Source: CAISIP01 sp038326025 (GTDB lineage: Bacteria > Pseudomonadota > Gammaproteobacteria > Burkholderiales > Burkholderiaceae_C). Taken from it: a stretch of 64,000 bases of DNA. The position numbers and the translations under genes are program-made. This document shows, piece by piece, positions 58,059 through 64,000 of the stretch. Under the pieces are notes generated by a model that ran no database searches, was not told the origin of the DNA, and saw nothing but the letters and a program-made list of their open reading frames with translations. The stretch spans positions 47,737 through 111,736 of the forward strand of contig JBBQJP010000008.1 in NCBI GenBank assembly GCA_038326025.1, in the 5' to 3' direction. Numbering within the stretch: position 1 is the stretch's first letter; the number at the start of each line of letters is the position of its first letter.

Positions 58059-59171
58059 ATGAGCCGAACAATGCCCACTGTGTCCGAACTGATCACGCGC
58101 CACATCCGTTCGGATGTCTCTGGCATGTTTGCCTATGCGGTGCAGGACTCGCGCGGCCTGCTCAAGCTCGATGCCATGGAAAATCCGCATCGGCTGCCGC
58201 CAGCGCTGCAGCAGGAACTCGGACAACGGCTCGGAGCCTTGGCGCTGAACCGGTATCCCGGTGGCCGCATCGACGACCTGCGCGCGGCGCTCAGGTCCCA
58301 TGCCAAGGTACCGGAAGGTTTCGACCTGATGCTGGGCAACGGTTCGGACGAATTGATCTCCATGCTGGCCATGGCCTGCGATGTGCCTGGCGCCACCATC
58401 GTCGCCCCGGTGCCTGGTTTTGTCATGTATGGCATGAGTGCGAAGTTGCAGGGCCTGCGCTTCGTCGGCGTCCCGCTGACCGAAGATTTTGCGCTCGACG
58501 AGGCGGCGATGCTGCAGGCGATAGAAACGCATCAGCCGGGCATCTTTTACCTGGCTTACCCGAACAATCCGACGGCCAACCTGTGGGACGCCGCGGTGAT
58601 GGGCCGGCTGATAGCGGCCGCGCCGGGCCTGGTGGTGATCGACGAGGCCTACCAGCCGTTTGCCGGCCGCAGTTTCATCGACCGTCTGGTGGCCCATGAC
58701 AAGGTGCTGCTGATGCGCACCATGAGCAAATTCGGCCTGGCCGGTGTGCGCATCGGTTACCTGATCGGGCGCACGCCGCTGATTGCCGAGATCAACAAGG
58801 TCAGGCCGCCTTACAACATCAGTGTGCTTAATGCGGAGTGCGCGCTGTTCGCGCTCGAGCATGCCGACGTTTTTGCCCAACAGGCGCGCGACATCGTGAC
58901 GCAGCGCGAATGGCTGGTGGGGCAACTGTCCGCGCTGCCAGGTGTGCGCTGCTTCCACAGCGATGCCAATATGCTGCTGGTGCGACTGCCGGATGCGGGG
59001 GTTAACGGCGCTGGCGCGTCAGCGGCCGCGTTTGCAGCCATGCGCACACGTGGCGTGCTGGTCAAGGACGTTTCGGCAATGCATCCGCTACTGCGCAACT
59101 GCCTGCGCCTGACGGTCGGGACGGCCGACGAAAATCGTGCGATGCTCCAAGCCCTGAAGGAATGTCTATGA
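58059..59171 (+). CDS. hisC: Histidinol-phosphate aminotransferase
   Basis: 370 aa class I/II PLP aminotransferase. LDAMENPHRLPPALQQEL, then LGNGSDELISMLAMAC, YPNNPTANLW, VVIDEAYQPFAG and the PLP lysine in RTMSKFGLAGVRIGY (~224) complete the set. ATG at 58059; a second ATG at 58071 is possible. Its stop overlaps hisB by 4 bp, and 60 bp separate it from the unknown gene upstream. Confidence 0.95.
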   Translation: MSRTMPTVSELITRHIRSDVSGMFAYAVQDSRGLLKLDAMENPHRLPPALQQELGQRLGALALNRYPGGRIDDLRAALRSHAKVPEGFDLMLGNGSDELISMLAMACDVPGATIVAPVPGFVMYGMSAKLQGLRFVGVPLTEDFALDEAAMLQAIETHQPGIFYLAYPNNPTANLWDAAVMGRLIAAAPGLVVIDEAYQPFAGRSFIDRLVAHDKVLLMRTMSKFGLAGVRIGYLIGRTPLIAEINKVRPPYNISVLNAECALFALEHADVFAQQARDIVTQREWLVGQLSALPGVRCFHSDANMLLVRLPDAGVNGAGASAAAFAAMRTRGVLVKDVSAMHPLLRNCLRLTVGTADENRAMLQALKECL

Positions 59172-59791
59172 GCCCCGAATCCCAAACCACCCCATCGGCC
59201 GCGCCACGGAACGCCGAAGTCACGCGCAATACGGCGGAAACCCGCATCACGGTGCGCATTGATCTGGACGGTACTGGCCAGTCCCGTCTGCACACCGGCA
59301 TCGGTTTCTTTGACCACATGCTGGACCAGATCGCCCGTCATGGCCTGATCGACCTGGACATCAAGGCCGATGGCGATCTGCATATCGACGGCCACCACAC
59401 GGTTGAAGATGTCGGCATCACGCTGGGCCAGGCTGTTCACCGGGCGCTGGGCGACCGCAAGGGCATCCGCCGCTTCGGCCATGCTTATGTACCACTGGAC
59501 GAGGCTTTGAGCCGTGTCGTGATCGATTTTTCCGGCCGCCCGGGGCTGGTGATGCATGTGCCGTTCAAGAGCGGCATGATCGGCGGCTTTGACACCCAAC
59601 TGGCGCACGAGTTTTTCCAGGGATTCGTCAACCATGCGCTGGTGACGCTGCATATCGACAATCTGCGCGGCGAAAACGCCCACCACCAGGCCGAGACCGT
59701 GTTCAAGGCTTTTGCGCGCGCATTGCGCGCTGCCGTTGAAGTCGATCCCCGAGCGTCCTGCAGCATTGCCTCCACCAAGGGCTCGCTCTGA
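59168..59791 (+). CDS. hisB: Imidazoleglycerol-phosphate dehydratase
   Basis: 207 aa, monofunctional (no phosphatase domain as in E. coli HisB). Metal-binding repeats: GIGFFDHMLDQIARHG, DGHHTVEDVGITLGQAVHRA, DFSGRPGLVMHVPFKSG and NAHHQAETVFKAFARAL. ATG at 59168 with AAGGA 7 bases upstream overlaps hisC. The first 20 residues (SPESQTTPSAAPRNAEVTRN) are a disordered extension. Confidence 0.96.
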   Translation: MSPESQTTPSAAPRNAEVTRNTAETRITVRIDLDGTGQSRLHTGIGFFDHMLDQIARHGLIDLDIKADGDLHIDGHHTVEDVGITLGQAVHRALGDRKGIRRFGHAYVPLDEALSRVVIDFSGRPGLVMHVPFKSGMIGGFDTQLAHEFFQGFVNHALVTLHIDNLRGENAHHQAETVFKAFARALRAAVEVDPRASCSIASTKGSL

Positions 59792-59834
59792 GTCCTGACC
59801 CCATCCAGGGAAAAATAAACATGGGTGAGCTGGC

Positions 59835-60530
59835 ATGGTGATGGCTTCGACACGGGGCGTGGTGGCCGTGGTGGACTATGGCATGGGCAATCTGCGCTCA
59901 GTGGCCAACGCGGTAGAAGTGGCGGCCGCACATGATGGCCACCGGGTCGTCGTGACCTCCGATCCGGACCAGGTGTTTGCGGCCGAGCGCATCGTGCTGC
60001 CCGGGCAAGGCGCAATCGCCGACTGCATGCGCGAATTGCGCGAGTCCGGATTGCTCGAGCCCGTACTGGCGGCCGCGCGCAACAAGCCTTTGTTTGGTGT
60101 CTGCGTCGGCATGCAGATGTTGCTTGACCACAGCCAGGAGGGCAGCAAACCCCAGGGCCCGGATGGCACGCCGGGGCTGGGCCTGATCCCCGGGCGGGTC
60201 GTGCGTTTTGACCTGCACGGACGATTGCAACCCGATGGCAGTCGTTACAAAGTGCCACAAATGGGCTGGAATCAGGTGCACCAGACCCAGCCCGAGGGTG
60301 TCAGGCACGCCTTGTGGGAAGGCATACCGGACGCGAGTTACTACTACTTCGTACACAGTTTCTACGCAAGACCGTCTGATGCGCGCCACAGCGCAGGCGA
60401 GGCCGACTATGGTGGGCGCTTTACGGCGGCGGTTGCGCGCGATAATATTTTTGCAACGCAATTCCACCCCGAGAAGAGTTCTGACCAAGGCCTCGCGCTT
60501 TACCGTAACTTCCTACGCTGGAAGCCCTGA
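59835..60530 (+). CDS. hisH: Imidazole glycerol phosphate synthase, glutaminase subunit
   Basis: 231 aa class I glutamine amidotransferase supplying ammonia to HisF. VAVVDYGMGNLRSVANAVE, oxyanion strand LPGQGAIADCM, nucleophile Cys in FGVCVGMQMLLDHS (~95) and the His-Glu pair in FATQFHPEKSS. The ATG at 59835 or 59841 may be used. hisF lies two genes downstream. Confidence 0.95.
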   Translation: MVMASTRGVVAVVDYGMGNLRSVANAVEVAAAHDGHRVVVTSDPDQVFAAERIVLPGQGAIADCMRELRESGLLEPVLAAARNKPLFGVCVGMQMLLDHSQEGSKPQGPDGTPGLGLIPGRVVRFDLHGRLQPDGSRYKVPQMGWNQVHQTQPEGVRHALWEGIPDASYYYFVHSFYARPSDARHSAGEADYGGRFTAAVARDNIFATQFHPEKSSDQGLALYRNFLRWKP

Positions 60531-60557
60531 TTCCCTCCTTTCCCTTTTTCGCGCACC

Positions 60558-61298
60558 ATGCTGCTTATTCCTGCGATTGATTTGAAAGACGGTCACTGTG
60601 TTCGCCTCAAGCAGGGCGACATGGACCAGTCCACCACGTTTAGCGAAGATCCTGCGCAGATGGCGCGCAGTTGGGTCGACAAGGGTGCTCGGCGACTGCA
60701 TCTGGTCGACCTCAATGGGGCGTTCGCCGGTCATCCCAAGAATGAAGTGGCGATCCGCCGCATCCTGAAGGAAGTCGGCAGCGAGATTGACGTGCAATTG
60801 GGTGGCGGCATCCGCGATCTGGACACGGTGGAACGCTACCTGGATGCGGGACTGCGCTACGTCATCATCGGCACGGCTGCGGTCAAGAACCCCGGATTTC
60901 TGCAGGACACCTGTACCGCGTTCGGCGGCCACATCATCGTCGGACTCGATGCCAAGGATGGCAAGATCGCCACTGACGGCTGGAGCAAGCTGACGCGCCA
61001 CGACGTGGTCGACCTGGGCAAAAAATTCGAGGATTACGGCGTCGAGGCCATCATCTACACCGATATCGGTCGCGACGGTATGTTGTCGGGCATCAACATC
61101 GAGGCCACGGTCAAGCTTGCGCAGGCCTTGTCGATACCGGTCATCGCGTCGGGCGGCCTTAGCAACATGGCCGACATCGAGGCCTTGTGTGATGTGGAAA
61201 GTGAAGGTGTCGAAGGTGTGATCTGCGGCCGCGCCATCTACAGCGGCGACCTGGATTTCACCGCGGCCCAGGCCAGAGCCGACGAACTCAACGGCTGA
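60558..61298 (+). CDS. hisA: ProFAR isomerase
   Basis: 246 aa (beta-alpha)8 barrel that isomerises the ProFAR intermediate. MLLIPAIDLKDGHCVRLKQG holds the catalytic Asp8; IDVQLGGGIRDLDTVERYL and the second-half Asp in IYTDIGRDGMLSG are present, and VIASGGLSNMADIEAL closes the phosphate site. Between hisH and hisF, 15 bp before hisF. Confidence 0.97.
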   Translation: MLLIPAIDLKDGHCVRLKQGDMDQSTTFSEDPAQMARSWVDKGARRLHLVDLNGAFAGHPKNEVAIRRILKEVGSEIDVQLGGGIRDLDTVERYLDAGLRYVIIGTAAVKNPGFLQDTCTAFGGHIIVGLDAKDGKIATDGWSKLTRHDVVDLGKKFEDYGVEAIIYTDIGRDGMLSGINIEATVKLAQALSIPVIASGGLSNMADIEALCDVESEGVEGVICGRAIYSGDLDFTAAQARADELNG

Positions 61299-61313
61299 GG
61301 TCTGCAAGCTCAT

Positions 61314-62114
61314 ATGCTGGCCAAGCGCATCATTCCCTGTCTGGACGTCACTGGTGGGCGGGTCGTCAAAGGTGTCAATTTCGTGTCGCTGCGCGACGCC
61401 GGTGATCCGGTCGAAATTGCGGCGCGCTACAACGAGCAGGGCGCCGACGAACTCACGTTCCTCGACATCACCGCTACCAGCGATGGGCGCGACCTCATAT
61501 TGCACATCATCGAGGCAGTAGCGAGTCAGGTGTTCATACCGCTCACGGTCGGAGGCGGTGTGCGCTCGGTCGAAGACGTGCGCCGTTTGCTCAACGCCGG
61601 CGCGGACAAGACCAGCTTCAACTCCGCCGCCATCGCCAATCCGCAGCTGATCGACGATGTATCCGGGAAATACGGCTCGCAATGCATTGTGGTGGCCATC
61701 GACGCAAAACGTCGCACGGACGCGCAAGAGCAGCGGGCAGGCACCGACGGCAAGCTCGCGGGCCCTGGGTGGGATGTCTACAGCCACGGCGGACGGACCA
61801 ACACCGGGCGCGATGCGGTGGCATGGGCCACGGAGATGGCGCAGCGCGGCGCAGGCGAGATATTGCTCACCAGCATGGATCGGGACGGCACCAAGTCCGG
61901 CTTCGATCTGGAACTCACCCGTGCGGTCAGCCACGCAATCGATGTCCCGGTAATTGCTTCCGGCGGGGTGGGTGATCTCGACCATCTGGCCGATGGCATC
62001 CTGTTTGGTGGTGCCGATGCCGTGTTGGCAGCCAGCATCTTCCATTACGGTGAATTCAGCGTCGGCCAGGCCAAGCAGCATATGCGTGCGCGCGGCATTG
62101 CGGTTCGGCTCTGA
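61314..62114 (+). CDS. hisF: Imidazole glycerol phosphate synthase, cyclase subunit
   Basis: 266 aa barrel homologous to HisA. MLAKRIIPCLDVTGGRVVKG with catalytic Asp11, PLTVGGGVRSVEDVRRLLNA, and the second Asp in LLTSMDRDGTKSGFD. Slightly longer than E. coli HisF owing to a loop RRTDAQEQRAGTDGKLAGP (about residues 147-165). Uses ammonia from HisH to make imidazoleglycerol phosphate and AICAR. Confidence 0.97.
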   Translation: MLAKRIIPCLDVTGGRVVKGVNFVSLRDAGDPVEIAARYNEQGADELTFLDITATSDGRDLILHIIEAVASQVFIPLTVGGGVRSVEDVRRLLNAGADKTSFNSAAIANPQLIDDVSGKYGSQCIVVAIDAKRRTDAQEQRAGTDGKLAGPGWDVYSHGGRTNTGRDAVAWATEMAQRGAGEILLTSMDRDGTKSGFDLELTRAVSHAIDVPVIASGGVGDLDHLADGILFGGADAVLAASIFHYGEFSVGQAKQHMRARGIAVRL

Positions 62115-62150
62115 CGCCCACATTTCGTAGCTGTCCGGCTGTTCACCTTG

Positions 62151-62172
62151 CCGCCATTGCCGGCGGGGTTTT
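62151..62172 (+). terminator. Hairpin with T-run between hisF and hisI
   Basis: CCGCC (62151-62155) and GGCGG (62162-62166) flank the loop ATTGCC and are followed by GGTTTT. It lies in the 104-bp gap after hisF and might partly terminate transcription before hisIE. The stem is only five pairs, so I give it low weight. Confidence 0.3.
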
Positions 62173-62218
62173 GGCGTCGCTGACGGATCGGCGCATGCCG
62201 ATCGCCGACAATAGCCCC

Positions 62219-62620
62219 ATGTCATGGCTCGATCAGATCAAATGGGACGCGGCGGGCCTGGTGCCCGTGATTGCACAGGAACAGTCCAGTGGTGATGTGC
62301 TGATGTTCGCGTGGATGGACCGCGAGGCGCTGCAATTGACGGCATCGAGTGGCCGGGTGGTCTACTTCAGCCGATCGCGTGAGCGCTTGTGGCCCAAGGG
62401 CGAGGAGTCCGGTCATGTGCAGATGGTGCATGAGATCCGTCTCGATTGCGATCAGGATGTGGTGCTGCTGCAAGTGACCCAGACCGGGCACGACCCGGGG
62501 ATCGCATGCCACACTGGGCGGCACCGCTGCTTTTTTCAAAGGTTGGTGGGTGGCGCTGAGCAGGGGCGATGGGAAATCACCGATCCGGTCTTGAAAGATC
62601 CGAAATCGATCTACAAGTGA
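62219..62620 (+). CDS. hisI: Phosphoribosyl-AMP cyclohydrolase
   Basis: 133 aa. MFAWMDREALQLTASSGRVV, SRSRERLWPKGEESGH and the metal-binding cysteines in LDCDQDVVLLQV and GIACHTGRHRCFF define HisI. It opens the purine ring of PR-AMP. ATG at 62219 (MSWLDQIKWDAAGLVPV) fits the family start; an earlier ATG at 62195 is possible. Separate from hisE, unlike the fused enterobacterial protein. Confidence 0.95.
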   Translation: MSWLDQIKWDAAGLVPVIAQEQSSGDVLMFAWMDREALQLTASSGRVVYFSRSRERLWPKGEESGHVQMVHEIRLDCDQDVVLLQVTQTGHDPGIACHTGRHRCFFQRLVGGAEQGRWEITDPVLKDPKSIYK

Positions 62621-62626
62621 TAACGA

Positions 62627-63040
62627 ATGGACAAGCAACTACCCGACAACAGCGAATCGACAGCACAGGTGCTTGACCGGCTCGCAAGCACCATCGAAAC
62701 CCGGCTGCCGAAAAATGGTGGCGATCCCGATGCGAGTTATGTGGCCCGGTTGCTGCATCGCGGACCTGACGCGTTCCTGAAAAAAATTGGTGAAGAGGCG
62801 ACCGAGGTGGTCATGGCCGCCAAGGATATCGACGCTGCCACCGCGGGTGGCTCCGGCGCGGATGGACCCCGTATCAAACTGGTAGGCGAAGTGGCCGACC
62901 TGTGGTTCCACTGCCTGGTGGCACTGGCCCATTACGGCCTCAAGCCCTCCGATGTTGCCAAAGAACTCGCCCGCCGCGAGGGCACCAGTGGCATCGAGGA
63001 AAAAGCCTTGCGCAAGGCGATTTTGCGAGAGGGCGCCTGA
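62627..63040 (+). CDS. hisE: Phosphoribosyl-ATP pyrophosphatase
   Basis: 137 aa MazG-like all-alpha pyrophosphohydrolase. KKIGEEATEVVMAAKD carries the EExxE metal motif and GEVADLWFHCLVALAHYGL the second acidic helix. Slightly longer than usual because of a glycine-rich insert (ATAGGSGADGPRI). Six bp after hisI; last his gene. Confidence 0.95.
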   Translation: MDKQLPDNSESTAQVLDRLASTIETRLPKNGGDPDASYVARLLHRGPDAFLKKIGEEATEVVMAAKDIDAATAGGSGADGPRIKLVGEVADLWFHCLVALAHYGLKPSDVAKELARREGTSGIEEKALRKAILREGA

Positions 63041-63066
63041 GCCGGCGCCATTGACTGGAGGACCCC

Positions 63067-63456
63067 ATGACCGATATCACCGATGTCACCCCTCGCAACG
63101 ATGAACAGGCGCAAGCGCTGAAATCGGTCGGGTGGCTGAGTTACGTACTGCACCTGATCGTTGCCGTCGGCGCGATCATCCCGGGAGCGCAGGCCGGCGC
63201 CCTGCTGCTGATCGTGGCACTGGTCATCGACATGGTGAAACGGCCCGAGGCCGACGGAACCTGGCAGGCCAGCCATTTCTCCTGGCGGATTCGCTCGGTG
63301 ATCTTTGCCGGGTTGCTGTATCTGGTGACCTTGCCGCTGTTTTTGCTTTTCATCCTGCCAGGGCAACTGGCCTGGTTTGTGATATCGATCTGGTTCCTGT
63401 ACCGGATCGTCAAAGGCATGGTGGCGATGAACAATGACCGTGCCGTGGTCGCCTGA
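63067..63456 (+). CDS. DUF4870-like small membrane protein
   Basis: 129 aa with three or four membrane spans (VGWLSYVLHLIVAVGAIIPG, LLLIVALVIDMV, VIFAGLLYLVTLPLFLLFIL, LAWFVISIWFLYRIVKG). The motif ASHFSWRIRSVIFAGL fits DUF4870-type proteins. ATG at 63067 with GGAGGA 5 bases upstream. Its place between hisE and the HIT gene is conserved in Burkholderiales; function unknown. Confidence 0.8.
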   Translation: MTDITDVTPRNDEQAQALKSVGWLSYVLHLIVAVGAIIPGAQAGALLLIVALVIDMVKRPEADGTWQASHFSWRIRSVIFAGLLYLVTLPLFLLFILPGQLAWFVISIWFLYRIVKGMVAMNNDRAVVA

Positions 63457-63473
63457 GCCTGAAAGCGCAACGA

Positions 63474-63833
63474 ATGACACATGATCCCGACTGCCTGTTC
63501 TGCAAGATTGTCCAGGGCAAGATTCCATCGAAAAAGGTGTACGAAGACGAGCATGTCTTTGTCTTCCACGACATTCATCCCTGGGCGCCGGTGCATTTCC
63601 TGATGGTGCCCAAGGCACATATTCCGTCAATGGCGCAACTCGGGCCGGAGCATGCGGCGCTGATGGGGCACATGATGACGCTGGCCCCGAGCCTGGCCTT
63701 GCAGGAAGGCTGCAAGCCCTACCCGGACGGGGGATTCCGCATCGTGAGCAACACCGGAGAGGAAGGTGGGCAGGAGGTCCGCCATCTTCATGTGCATGTG
63801 ATGGGCGGGCCTCGGCCGTGGTTGCGCGGTTAA
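63474..63833 (+). CDS. Histidine triad (HIT) family protein
   Basis: 119 aa, Hint-type nucleoside phosphoramidase fold. MTHDPDCLFCKIVQGKIPSK, then the zinc-type CLFC pair, FHDIHPWAPVHFLMVPKAHI and the triad HLHVHVMGGPRPW near the C-terminus. Members hydrolyse AMP-lysine or AMP-amide bonds. Sits 17 bp after the DUF4870 gene and 69 bp before tatA. Confidence 0.93.
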   Translation: MTHDPDCLFCKIVQGKIPSKKVYEDEHVFVFHDIHPWAPVHFLMVPKAHIPSMAQLGPEHAALMGHMMTLAPSLALQEGCKPYPDGGFRIVSNTGEEGGQEVRHLHVHVMGGPRPWLRG

Positions 63834-63902
63834 AGACCAAGAGAGATTCGAAGGGCATCTGCCCGTCGGTCTAAAATCCGGAATAACGATTAGGAGTCAA
63901 CT

Positions 63903-64000
63903 ATGGGTTCGTTTTCAATATGGCATTGGCTGATTGTTCTGCTGATCGTCGTCATGGTGTTCGGCACCAAGAAGCTCAAGAACATGGGCAGCGATCTGGG
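63903..64000 (+). CDS. tatA: Sec-independent translocase subunit TatA, N-terminal part
   Basis: The first 32 codons are in the window: MGSFSIWHWLIVLLIVVMVF then GTKKLKNMGSDLG. One membrane helix followed by the FGTKKL hinge and amphipathic helix is the TatA signature. TAGGAG stands 6 bases upstream of the ATG. The gene is cut by the right edge; tatBC probably follow. TatA forms the pore for twin-arginine substrates such as MsrP. Confidence 0.95.
   Translation, partial: MGSFSIWHWLIVLLIVVMVFGTKKLKNMGSDL

Noticed and set aside
60513..62225. Long minus-strand reading frame opposite hisA and hisF
   Set aside because: Shadow of two well-supported his genes; composition is Arg/His/Gln-rich nonsense with no domain.

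Overview
The window reads as a chromosomal segment of a high-GC betaproteobacterium of the order Burkholderiales. The gene orders pilMNOPQ-aroK-aroB-dgt, gltB-gltD-mlaFEDACB-ABC transporter-bolA-murA-hisGDCBHAFIE-(DUF4870)-HIT-tatA and lptM-lysA/cyaY/mrcA are typical of that order, as are the Bug-type solute-binding protein cut by the left edge and the short HisG. I cannot settle the family from sequence alone (Comamonadaceae or Alcaligenaceae are both possible).

Layout. Roughly bases 1-18,160 are accessory. They hold (i) the end of a Bug solute-binding protein; (ii) a divergent AraC regulator / MFS transporter pair; (iii) a minus-strand catabolic cluster with two xylose-isomerase-like TIM barrels, a DUF993 aldolase-like protein, a Gfo/Idh/MocA dehydrogenase and the wreck of an enolase-superfamily gene, controlled in all likelihood by a TetR regulator with a clear palindromic operator; (iv) an orphan peptide-type ABC binding protein and a choline-sulfatase (betC) whose divergent LysR regulator is reduced to its DNA-binding end; and (v) a compact plus-strand set made of a cyclic-nucleotide-binding patatin phospholipase, a one-module nonribosomal peptide synthetase (C-A-T-TE) and a TVP38/DedA-like membrane protein. 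Set (v) is the best candidate here for an undescribed pathway.

From about 18,320 on, the window is mostly core genome: metK diverging from two lipid A-type acyltransferases, engB diverging from a cytochrome c4, msrPQ, lysA-lptM diverging from cyaY, the penicillin-binding protein mrcA diverging from the type IV pilus assembly operon pilMNOPQ, the shikimate genes aroK and aroB, dgt, an MFS exporter, a DUF1415 protein, a methyltransferase and a glycine-zipper lipoprotein. A RAYT transposase element with inverted ends sits just upstream of gltBD. The right part is a long plus-strand run: retrograde phospholipid transport (mlaFEDACB), an ABC-2 exporter, bolA/ibaG, murA and a complete histidine operon with one unknown secreted protein between hisD and hisC, then a DUF4870 protein, a HIT protein and the start of tatA.

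How the genes work together. Envelope biogenesis dominates the core part: lipid A acylation, peptidoglycan synthesis (mrcA, murA, and lysA through meso-DAP/lysine), LPS translocon maturation (lptM), lipid asymmetry (mla) and type IV pili. Many genes are translationally coupled by 4-bp ATGA or GTGA overlaps. No stretch longer than 300 bp lacks a gene. The largest gaps (8067-8313, 29074-29341, 41502-41732) hold an operator, a candidate promoter and the right end of a mobile element. I saw no tRNA, rRNA, CRISPR array, prophage or replication origin.
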